Source of the DNA: Flavobacteriales bacterium UBA6057
GTDB lineage: Bacteria > Bacteroidota > Bacteroidia > Flavobacteriales_G > Salibacteraceae
Direction of reading: 5' to 3'
Assembly: GCA_002428995.1 (NCBI GenBank)
Contig: DIYJ01000020.1
Location: 241,063 to 305,062 of the forward strand
DNA: 64,000 nt
The position numbers and the translations under genes were made by a program. Positions 17,436 to 24,310 of this stretch are shown in pieces. Numbering within the stretch: position 1 is the stretch's first letter; each line of letters begins with the position of its first letter. The notes beneath the pieces were generated by a model. That model did no database searches. It saw nothing but the letters and a program-made list of their open reading frames with translations, and was not told the origin of the DNA.

Positions 17436-18548
17436 ATGAAACACCTCACCACAAAAGCTCTCCTCACCACCGCGCTGTTGGTAGCGACCTCGGCAGTTTT
17501 GGCGCAGCAGGTGATTGAAGTGAATGAAGAAGAATCCATTCAACAAGCCATTAACCAAGCCAGCAACGGAGACACCATCAAGGTGGCAAAAGGCACCTAT
17601 GACGAAAGTCTGCTGGTCAATAAAAGTGTGATTCTCGAAGGTGAAAGCACTTGGGAAACTTTCATCACAGGTGGAGAGAATGGAAATGCTCAAGCCTACA
17701 ATGAAGGCCGAACGATATTGGTTTATGCCCAGTCGGCAATCATCGATGGATTCACCATCACCCAGTCCAGTTCTGATGTTGATGCCAATCACAATAGCAT
17801 GGCCATCCTGCTGGAAGCTGCCGGTAGCAGCACCATTCGCAATTGCAGAATCAGCAATCACCTCACCGGCATCTACATTTCGGGTAGTAACAACAATGTG
17901 ATTGAGGAAAACATCATCGAGCGATGCGGAAACGGGATTCTGTTCGCAGCCCACATGTTCAACTCCAGCAGCAACATGATTGAGAACAATAAGATTCGGG
18001 ACAACGGTGTCGCTGAAGAATCTGACGATGCAGGGGTGAAGCTGATCACCAACTATGAAGGAAATGCGAACCGCATTGTATCCAATGACATTGAGAACAA
18101 CACGATTGGGATCAACAACCTGACAACAAACTCGATTGACGCCCGTGGCAACTGGTGGGGTGAGCCTACAGGACCTATCAACGAGGCTAATCCAAGTGGA
18201 AATGGAAACTCGGTCAGCGGCTTTGTCATTTTCCAGGGCTGGTTTGATGTGCCTGTCACTCCACTGTCGGTAGAAGAACCTAAAGTGATTCAGCTTTCTG
18301 AAGCTAAGATCTACCCCAACCCAGCGAGCACTCAAGCCACCATCAGCTTTGAATTGCAGTCCAGCGCAATGGTAGGAGTGCGAGTCATCAATCTGCGCGG
18401 GGAAGAAGTTTACCTGCAGTCTCCTACCGATACCCCATCTGGATTGCAAGAGATTGTGTTGAAAACGGACGAGATGAGTGCAGGCATCTACCTGGTCAAC
18501 CTCTTGGTAAACGGTACAAGCAGCTTTGCCCGATTGGTGGTTGAATAA
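17436..18548 (+). CDS. Secreted right-handed parallel beta-helix (NosD-like) protein with T9SS sorting domain
   Basis: The 370-residue protein has a signal peptide (ALLTTALLVATSAVLAQQ) followed by a pectate-lyase-like beta-helix. It begins with IQQAINQASNGDTIKVAKGTY and continues with repeated turns such as IRNCRISNHLTGIYISGSNN, NVIEENIIERCGNGILF and NMIENNKIRDNGVAE, the NosD/PbH1 pattern. The end of the helix is marked by IDARGNWWGEPTGP, a motif often found in such proteins. A T9SS sorting domain closes the protein (AKIYPNPASTQATISFELQ ... MSAGIYLVNLLVNGTSSF). Beta-helix proteins commonly bind or cleave polysaccharides; catalytic residues were not identified. A strong terminator follows. Confidence 0.85.
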   Translation: MKHLTTKALLTTALLVATSAVLAQQVIEVNEEESIQQAINQASNGDTIKVAKGTYDESLLVNKSVILEGESTWETFITGGENGNAQAYNEGRTILVYAQSAIIDGFTITQSSSDVDANHNSMAILLEAAGSSTIRNCRISNHLTGIYISGSNNNVIEENIIERCGNGILFAAHMFNSSSNMIENNKIRDNGVAEESDDAGVKLITNYEGNANRIVSNDIENNTIGINNLTTNSIDARGNWWGEPTGPINEANPSGNGNSVSGFVIFQGWFDVPVTPLSVEEPKVIQLSEAKIYPNPASTQATISFELQSSAMVGVRVINLRGEEVYLQSPTDTPSGLQEIVLKTDEMSAGIYLVNLLVNGTSSFARLVVE

Positions 18549-18574
18549 TCCTCAACGACTTTCAGAGGCTCATG

Positions 18575-18618
18575 AAAAAGCCTTGTGACTGAAACGCATC
18601 GGTTGCAAGGCTTTTTTT
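18575..18618 (+). terminator. Rho-independent terminator after the beta-helix gene
   Basis: AAAAAGCCTTG (18575-18585) pairs perfectly with CAAGGCTTTTT (18606-18616) over 11 bp, with a 20-base loop and a run of seven T in the right arm. It lies 27 bases after the stop codon at 18548. Confidence 0.85.
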
Positions 18619-18668
18619 CTGCCTCATTTTTTTGAGCTACAATAAACAAGCGGAAAGAGAGTATTGCA

Positions 18669-18676
18669 TTACTTTG
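18669..18676 (+). promoter_or_regulatory. Candidate -7 element for the DUF4407 gene, inside a palindrome
   Basis: TTACTTTG ends 19 bases before ATG 18696. Its last seven bases TACTTTG are mirrored by CAAAGTA at 18682-18688 after a 5-base spacer, so the element sits in an inverted repeat that could serve as an operator. Confidence 0.45.
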
Positions 18677-18695
18677 CATAACAAAGTACCGTGTA

Positions 18696-19775
18696 ATGCT
18701 TAAGCGATTTTTCATTCTTTGCTCCGGAGCCGACCAGGATTTGCTGGCGCTCAGCACACCATCGTCACAAGTCAATCAGGCGAGCATTGGAGCGGCTGTT
18801 TTTTTCACAGCCATCATGGCTTTCCTGGCCTCATCCTACGCACTCTACACCGTCTTTGACCATCTGCTTCTGGCGCTCGGGTGTGGTGTGCTCTGGGCCT
18901 TGCTCATCTTCAACCTCGACCGCTTCATTGTCTCCACCATGCGTAAATCGGCCGGACAGCGACAATTATGGCTTCAGGCTTTACCCAGGCTCGCGATGGC
19001 TTTGCTGATTGCCATCGTAATCTCAAAACCGCTGGAGCTGAGGCTTTTCGAAAAAGAAATTGATCAAGCCTTGCTGACCAAGAAGCATCAGCTTACGCTC
19101 CAGAACCAGGATCAGGTGGCAGCGCAGTTCGAATCTGAAATCAAACGCCTGACCCAAGCCAATGATGAGTTGCACGAAGCGCTTCAGAAAAAAGAGGTCG
19201 AAGTCAATGAACTGTATCAAGCCTTCATCTCTGAAGCTGAGGGCACAGGAGGCAGCATGAAGTTGGGAAAAGGGCCTGTTTATGCCGAAAAAAGAGCAAA
19301 GCATGACGCTGCACAGCAGGAGTTGATCGCGCTGAGAACAGAGAGCAGAAAAAAGATGACTGCGAACAGTCACCAGCTCGAAGAGCTATATAAGGCCAAA
19401 GACAAGGCGGTAGAGGAAACACAGCCGATTGTCGATGGATTTGATGGGCTACTGGCCCGCTTGGAGGCGCTTCAAACGTTGGCTTGGTGGCCACGAACCT
19501 TCATCTTTTTGTTGTTTGTATTTGTAGAGTCAGCCCCCGTTTTGGTGAAGTTGCTCTCACCCGAAAGCCCTTATGATGTTCAGCTTGAGAACATGAACCA
19601 CGCACAGATATCGCAGTTGAAACGACAGCTTCAGGAGCGAAAGGCAGCACAACAAATGGAAGACACTCTGCGAACACAAGCCAAAATCCGACTCTCAGAA
19701 GAGGAGGATTTAATACAAGAACAAGAGCGACAACTCAGGGAACTTCTCAAACAACGGAGCCAGGGATTCGCCTGA
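18696..19775 (+). CDS. DUF4407 domain membrane protein
   Basis: The 359-residue protein has the DUF4407 layout. The N-terminus (ILCSGADQDLLA) is followed by two membrane helices (about residues 31-49 and 53-72, including FFTAIMAFLASSYALYTVF), then NLDRFIVSTMRKS and a third helix (MALLIAIVISKPLELRLFE). A long coiled coil covers about residues 115-250 (for example EIKRLTQANDELHEALQKKE), then a fourth helix (WWPRTFIFLLFVFVESAPVL) and a second coiled coil rich in Gln and Glu at the C-terminus. The family is widespread in Bacteroidota; its function is unknown. Its promoter region lies just after the beta-helix gene's terminator. Confidence 0.88.
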   Translation: MLKRFFILCSGADQDLLALSTPSSQVNQASIGAAVFFTAIMAFLASSYALYTVFDHLLLALGCGVLWALLIFNLDRFIVSTMRKSAGQRQLWLQALPRLAMALLIAIVISKPLELRLFEKEIDQALLTKKHQLTLQNQDQVAAQFESEIKRLTQANDELHEALQKKEVEVNELYQAFISEAEGTGGSMKLGKGPVYAEKRAKHDAAQQELIALRTESRKKMTANSHQLEELYKAKDKAVEETQPIVDGFDGLLARLEALQTLAWWPRTFIFLLFVFVESAPVLVKLLSPESPYDVQLENMNHAQISQLKRQLQERKAAQQMEDTLRTQAKIRLSEEEDLIQEQERQLRELLKQRSQGFA

Positions 19776-19910
19776 TTCCGGCACCATGAGCCCTTCATAA
19801 AAAGCTCATAGCCCTTTAGTTTTCCAAATGTCATTGCGATGAGTGACCGCGGTCATTTCAGTCTAGGCGCAGGCCTTTGACTTTTGACGCCTTGATTCAT
19901 CATCATTGAC

Positions 19911-20447
19911 ATGCCGAGACCAACGAACAAAGAAGAATTGCTCGATCTGGGATGGAAGAACTTCCAGAAGCTGAACGACTATATCGACTCACTGTCCACA
20001 CCCGAACAAGAGCAAGAGTTCCCAAAAGGAACACTCAACCGAAACATTCGCGATGTTCTCGCCCATTTGCACGAGTGGCACCTGATGATGATGGAATGGT
20101 ATTCCGTTGGAATGGCAGGTAAAAAGCCCGATATGCCCGCCAAGGGCTTCAACTGGAGAACGTGCCCCCAGCTGAACGAGCAGATTCAAGAGCAATACAG
20201 CACCATGGAACTGGAAGAAGCCCGTGAGTTGCTTGCAGCCTCCTTTCATCAAGTCCGTGAGTTGATCATGAAACACAACAACGAAGAGCTGTTTGAAAAG
20301 AAGCAATACAAGTGGACAGGATCTACATCCATGGGATACTATTTTGCCTCTGCCACATCCAGTCGTTACGATTCAGCGCTCAAGTTGATCAGGCGTTGCA
20401 GAAGGAATCTGAAACAAGGTGCAGTGATGGCAGCCACAACACTATAG
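19911..20447 (+). CDS. ClbS/DfsB-family four-helix bundle protein
   Basis: The 178-residue protein matches the ClbS/DfsB family (DinB-like fold): MPRPTNKEELLDLGWKNFQK, then NRNIRDVLAHLHEWHLMMME, MPAKGFNWRTCPQLNEQI and the C-terminal YFASATSSRYDSALKLIRRC. ClbS protects colibactin producers by opening the cyclopropane warhead, and DfsB is linked to enediyne-type resistance, but most family members outside such clusters have no known substrate. No biosynthetic cluster is present here, so a general hydrolase or detoxification role is all that can be inferred. The alpha/beta hydrolase gene follows after 21 bases. Confidence 0.8.
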   Translation: MPRPTNKEELLDLGWKNFQKLNDYIDSLSTPEQEQEFPKGTLNRNIRDVLAHLHEWHLMMMEWYSVGMAGKKPDMPAKGFNWRTCPQLNEQIQEQYSTMELEEARELLAASFHQVRELIMKHNNEELFEKKQYKWTGSTSMGYYFASATSSRYDSALKLIRRCRRNLKQGAVMAATTL

Positions 20448-20468
20448 CGTTCTTGGTGTTGTTCTTAT

Positions 20469-21251
20469 GTGCTTCACTACACGAAATACGAGTCGAACCC
20501 TGAGTGGAAGTGGGTAACCTTCATCCATGGAGCTGGAGGAAGTAGTTCCATTTGGTTCAGACAGTTGCGCGCTTTTCGCAAGAATTACAACGTTCTTCTG
20601 ATCGATCTAAGAGGACATGGCAAGTCCAAGCAGCCTATCTACGAGAAGCTCAAGCGCTACACCTTCGATGTTATTGGCGATGAGGTCATTGAAGTGCTGG
20701 ATCATCTCAAAATCCGGCAAAGCCATTTCGTGGGAATATCCTTAGGCACTGTGATCATTCGCGACTTAGCGGAACGGTATCCCCACAGAGTGTCTAGCAT
20801 GATCATGGGTGGTGCCATTGTTCGGCTAAATCTGCGCAGCCAATTTCTGATGCGCATGGGAGTGCTTCTCAAATCTGTTGTACCCTACCTTATCCTCTAT
20901 CGCTTTTTCGCCTTCATTATCATGCCCCGTAAGACCCATCGGGAATCCCGAAACTTGTTCATTCAGGAAGCGAAGAAGCTCTACCAGAAGGAGTTCAAGC
21001 GCTGGTTCACACTCGCATCCGAGGTCAACCCGCTGCTCGCGTTCTTCCGCTCGAAGGATATCGGAATTCCAACCATCTACATTATGGGTTCCGAAGACCA
21101 CATGTTTTTGCCCGCCATCACAAAACTTGTTCCTGAACACAAATACTCGGAGCTCGCAGTGATCGAGAACTGTGGTCATGTGGTGAATGTGGATGAGCCC
21201 GATCAATTCAACAGCCTCTCCCTGCAATTCCTCGGCAGACAAAGCTCCTGA
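20469..21251 (+). CDS. Alpha/beta hydrolase
   Basis: The 260-residue protein has the alpha/beta hydrolase fold. The oxyanion motif HGAGGSSSIWFRQL lies near residue 18, LLIDLRGHGKSKQP is at about 46, the nucleophile elbow FVGISLGT is near residue 90 with the catalytic Ser, the catalytic Asp lies in GSEDHMFLP and the catalytic His in NCGHVVNVDEP. The cap between the core strands is basic and helical (KTHRESRNLFIQEAKKLYQK). The family contains esterases, haloperoxidase-like enzymes and C-C hydrolases; the substrate is not predictable. The start is GTG 20469 (an ATG two bases earlier is out of frame). Confidence 0.88.
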   Translation: MLHYTKYESNPEWKWVTFIHGAGGSSSIWFRQLRAFRKNYNVLLIDLRGHGKSKQPIYEKLKRYTFDVIGDEVIEVLDHLKIRQSHFVGISLGTVIIRDLAERYPHRVSSMIMGGAIVRLNLRSQFLMRMGVLLKSVVPYLILYRFFAFIIMPRKTHRESRNLFIQEAKKLYQKEFKRWFTLASEVNPLLAFFRSKDIGIPTIYIMGSEDHMFLPAITKLVPEHKYSELAVIENCGHVVNVDEPDQFNSLSLQFLGRQSS

Positions 21252-21296
21252 GCAATTCCGCAACAGACTGTTTTTCGTCCTCTCCAACAGAAAGGA

Positions 21297-21794
21297 ATGG
21301 CAGTTTCAACCGTCTATTCCGTTCCAGACATGGCAACGCAAATCAGGCGACTCAACAAGGCGGACGCGGCAACTGCGCGAGTTCTCGCTCAACTCTTCGA
21401 AGAAGTATTTGAAGAATCTCAGGGTGACCCCAACTCAACGCAGTCATTAGCAGAATGGCTTGAAAAACCGGAATTCATTGCTTTAACCGCTGAAGAGAGC
21501 GGTGCGGTTGTAGGAGGATTGAGCGCCTATGTGCTTCCACTGCTGGCAAGCTCCACTTCTGAAGTGTTTGTCTACAACATTGCTGTAAGATCCAGTCATC
21601 AACGAAAAGGCATCGGTCGCATGCTATGGCAGAGGCTCATGGATCTGTGCCTGGATATGGGAATCAAAACAATCTTTGTGCCTGCTCATGAAGAGGACGA
21701 ACACGCCCTGGAGTTCTACCGAAATCTGGGTGGAGAAGAAGAGCGCGTGAGACAGTTCAACTTCAAGGTTCGCTCAACCAAAGAACAGACTTGA
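21297..21794 (+). CDS. GNAT acetyltransferase similar to AAC(3)-I aminoglycoside acetyltransferases
   Basis: The 165-residue GNAT-fold protein has a C-terminal two thirds that follows the AAC(3)-I pattern closely from memory of the family: FIALTAEESGAVVGGLSAYV, then SEVFVYNIAVRSSHQRKGIG with the acetyl-CoA pyrophosphate motif (Q/R)xxGxG, LMDLCLDMGIKTIFVPAHEE, and HALEFYRNLGGEEERVRQFN. AAC(3)-I enzymes acetylate gentamicin at the 3-amino group; whether this chromosomal homologue accepts aminoglycosides is unknown. The start could be ATG 21297 (AAAGG just before it) or ATG 21330 (MATQIRRL), where homology seems to begin. The 3' end overlaps the convergent response regulator gene by 21 bases. 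Confidence 0.75.
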   Translation: MAVSTVYSVPDMATQIRRLNKADAATARVLAQLFEEVFEESQGDPNSTQSLAEWLEKPEFIALTAEESGAVVGGLSAYVLPLLASSTSEVFVYNIAVRSSHQRKGIGRMLWQRLMDLCLDMGIKTIFVPAHEEDEHALEFYRNLGGEEERVRQFNFKVRSTKEQT

Positions 21795-22466
21795 AACTCC
21801 TGTCAAAAGCAACACAGCGACAGAGATGAGTCGTTCACGGGTGGCGAGATTCACAGCCTCTACCCTATTGTGCACCTGAAGCTTCTGGTAGATATTCTCG
21901 ATGTGCTTTCGAACCGTTTTGGGACTGATAAAAAGTTGCTCCGCTATTTGATTGTTGGTCAATCCTTCGGAGGTCTTCTGAAGAATTTCCAGCTCGCGTT
22001 TGGTCAGGCTATACTCTTCTGCATTCTTCGTTTGCTGAGCGTGCTTTCCTCGCAGTAGCTGCAATGCTTTGGTCGCAATCACAGGCGACATCGGTGCGCC
22101 TCCTTCCATGCATTCCTCCATGGCCTCCAGCAGGCGCATTGGTTTCTCATCTTTCAGCAAATATCCCGAAGCACCCGCCAGTATGGATTTAAAGATCTTA
22201 TCGTCTTCGTCAAATACCGTCAGCATCATCACCTTCACCCCAGGATATTGTTCGCGAACCTGCTTCGTGGCCTCAATGCCGTTCATCCCCGGCATGTTGA
22301 TGTCCATGAGGATGAGATCAGGTTGTTGAGTCTCCAGATGCTTCAGCACTTCCAGCCCATTGGCGCCCACAAAAAGCACCTCTACCTCTTCGAAAAGCTC
22401 CAGGTTCTTCAGGATGGACTTTCGGAGGTTGGCGTTGTCTTCTGCGATTCCAAGGGTAATGGGCAT
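21774..22466 (-). CDS. LuxR/NarL-type response regulator with hydrophobic C-terminal tail
   Basis: The protein has 230 residues from ATG 22466. The receiver domain covers about residues 3-120, with acidic pair E9/D10 (GIAEDNANLR), phospho-acceptor D55 (LILMDINMPGMNG) and the conserved K in SGYLLKDEKP. A GerE/LuxR helix-turn-helix follows (about 150-212: LTKREL then QIAEQLFISPKTVRKHIENI). After the normal end of the HTH the protein continues with an unusual hydrophobic stretch LISVAVLLLTGVSSLFFG, which could reach a membrane. An upstream extension to 22514 is possible, but a -7 element at 22473-22480 favours ATG 22466. The likely partner kinase is encoded at 24302-27379 on the same strand. Confidence 0.88.
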   Translation of the reverse strand: MPITLGIAEDNANLRKSILKNLELFEEVEVLFVGANGLEVLKHLETQQPDLILMDINMPGMNGIEATKQVREQYPGVKVMMLTVFDEDDKIFKSILAGASGYLLKDEKPMRLLEAMEECMEGGAPMSPVIATKALQLLRGKHAQQTKNAEEYSLTKRELEILQKTSEGLTNNQIAEQLFISPKTVRKHIENIYQKLQVHNRVEAVNLATRERLISVAVLLLTGVSSLFFG

Positions 22467-22472
22467 GCTGTT

Positions 22473-22480
22473 CAAATTTA
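22473..22480 (-). promoter_or_regulatory. Candidate -7 element for the response regulator gene
   Basis: TAAATTTG on the minus strand matches TAnnTTTG exactly and ends 6 bases before ATG 22466, giving a nearly leaderless mRNA. Confidence 0.4.
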
Positions 22481-22624
22481 ATCCGAAAGTATCAGCCACG
22501 GCTTTCGACCCCAATACGACAAACTACCTACTCTTCAGACTCTTATGATTTCAGCTTTACCATGCTCGCCAAACAACGGCCTGAAAGACACGAAAAATGA
22601 AGCTCAACATGTAACGAATCTATG

Positions 22625-22632
22625 TTCATTTG
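22625..22632 (+). promoter_or_regulatory. Possible -7 element for fhs
   Basis: TTCATTTG differs from TAnnTTTG at the second base and ends 19 bases before ATG 22652. It lies downstream of the alternative ATG 22622, which argues for the later start. Confidence 0.3.
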
Positions 22633-22651
22633 CCTCGAAAACGAACGCGAA

Positions 22652-24310
22652 ATGAACGACCTTGATATTGCCCGAAAAGCTACGCTGAAGCCCATCCAGG
22701 AGATTGCCGGAAAGCTCGGTATTGAGAGCGCAGCCATCGAACCCTACGGTCACCACAAGGCCAAACTTCCACTGGACCTGCAAACCAATGAAAAGGAAGG
22801 AAAGCTCATCTTGGTGTCGGCCATTTCACCTACCCCGGCCGGAGAGGGAAAAACAACAGTTTCTATCGGTTTGACCGAAGGCATGAATAGGCTTGGGAAA
22901 GGCACTACCGTGGTGCTTCGAGAACCTTCAGTGGGGCCCGTTTTCGGGATCAAAGGCGGAGCTACAGGCGGTGGTTACAGTCAGGTGTTGCCCATGGAAG
23001 ACATCAACCTCCATTTCACGGGTGATTTTGCGGCCATTGAAAAAGCACACAACCTGCTGGCGGCACTCATCGACAACAACTTGCAATCGCGCACCCGAAG
23101 CTTAAACATTGATGCCCGAACCGTTGCATGGAAACGGGTGATGGATATGAATGACCGGGCGCTCCGAAACATCGTGGTTGGACTCGGAGGAACTACTTCA
23201 GGAATCCCAAGAGAATCAGGATTTGACATTACTGCTGCTTCAGAGATCATGGCCATTCTCTGCCTGGCTTCCGATCTCCAGGACCTGAAAAAGCGCATCG
23301 GCAACATTTTCGTGGGTTATACCTTCGATCGGAAACCGGTGTATGCCCGCGACCTTCACGCAGAGGGTGCCATGACTGCGCTGCTCAAAGACGCGATCAA
23401 ACCGAATCTCGTTCAAACGCTGGAAGGCAATCCGGCCATCATTCACGGTGGGCCGTTTGCAAACATTGCCCAGGGAACAAACACCATCATCGCCACGCGC
23501 ATGGCTTTGTCCAGAAGTGAGTATGTGGTAACAGAGGCAGGCTTCGGTTTTGACCTGGGAGGAGAAAAGTTTCTGGACATTAAGTGTCGGGCAGCGGGAA
23601 TGGCTCCAAGTGCTGTGGTGCTCGTGGCAACAATTCGTGCTTTGAAGTACCATGGCGGCCAATCGCTGAAGGCCCTGAACGAACCTAACGTAGAAGCGCT
23701 CCAAGCTGGGTTGGTGAACCTTGAAAAGCACGTGGCAAACGTTCATCAGTTTGGACTGCCTGCCGTGGTGGCGATCAACCAATTCACTTCTGATTCAAAG
23801 GAAGAGATCGAAGCTTTAGAGGCTTTCTGCGCATCGCTCGGTGTGAAAGCATACGTTGCCAACGTTTGGGGCAAAGGAGGAGAAGGAGCGCTCGGCTTGG
23901 CTCAGGGAGTGATCGACCTCTCTGAAGAGGATGGCAAGTTCAAACCGCTTTACAAGCTCGAGGAGAGTGTTAAAGAAAAAATAGCCAAGGTGGCCCAAAA
24001 CATCTACGGAGCTTCAGAGGTGGAATACTCCGCTGCTGCACGTAAAGACCTGAAAACCATCGCTGACCTTGGCCTGGAGCAACTGCCCGTCTGCATCGCC
24101 AAAACACAGAAATCGCTGTCTGACAATCCCAAACTCCTCGGACGGCCATCGGGTTTCACCCTTCACGTGCGATCCATTGAAATTGCTGCCGGAGCAGGTT
24201 TTTTGATTCCCATCACCGGTGAAATGATGCGCATGCCAGGACTTCCTGCAACGCCTGCTTCAGAGCAGATCGATGTGGATGCCGATGGAAACATCCAGGG
24301 CCTATTCTGA
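22652..24310 (+). CDS. fhs: Formate-tetrahydrofolate ligase
   Basis: This enzyme makes 10-formyl-tetrahydrofolate from formate, ATP and tetrahydrofolate, feeding purine and formyl-methionyl-tRNA synthesis. The 552-residue protein has the typical N-terminus (DIARKATLKPIQEIAGKLGI), the P-loop PTPAGEGKTTVSIGL, GPVFGIKGGATGGGYSQVLP, LHFTGDFAAIEKAHN and the C-terminal ITGEMMRMPGLP, all family signatures. Length is normal. ATG 22652 (MNDLDIARKA) is preferred over ATG 22622 because homology begins there. The gene interrupts the presumed kinase/regulator pair on the opposite strand, and its 3' end overlaps the kinase gene by 9 bases. Confidence 0.97.
   Translation: MNDLDIARKATLKPIQEIAGKLGIESAAIEPYGHHKAKLPLDLQTNEKEGKLILVSAISPTPAGEGKTTVSIGLTEGMNRLGKGTTVVLREPSVGPVFGIKGGATGGGYSQVLPMEDINLHFTGDFAAIEKAHNLLAALIDNNLQSRTRSLNIDARTVAWKRVMDMNDRALRNIVVGLGGTTSGIPRESGFDITAASEIMAILCLASDLQDLKKRIGNIFVGYTFDRKPVYARDLHAEGAMTALLKDAIKPNLVQTLEGNPAIIHGGPFANIAQGTNTIIATRMALSRSEYVVTEAGFGFDLGGEKFLDIKCRAAGMAPSAVVLVATIRALKYHGGQSLKALNEPNVEALQAGLVNLEKHVANVHQFGLPAVVAINQFTSDSKEEIEALEAFCASLGVKAYVANVWGKGGEGALGLAQGVIDLSEEDGKFKPLYKLEESVKEKIAKVAQNIYGASEVEYSAAARKDLKTIADLGLEQLPVCIAKTQKSLSDNPKLLGRPSGFTLHVRSIEIAAGAGFLIPITGEMMRMPGLPATPASEQIDVDADGNIQGLF

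Noticed and set aside
21297..21794. Mobile antibiotic-resistance cassette
   Set aside because: No attC-like site, integrase or insertion sequence was seen around the AAC(3)-I-like gene, and base composition looks like its neighbours.
19911..21794. Genotoxin self-protection cluster (ClbS-like protein with hydrolase and acetyltransferase)
   Set aside because: No polyketide or peptide synthetase gene is present; ClbS/DfsB homologues are common outside such clusters.
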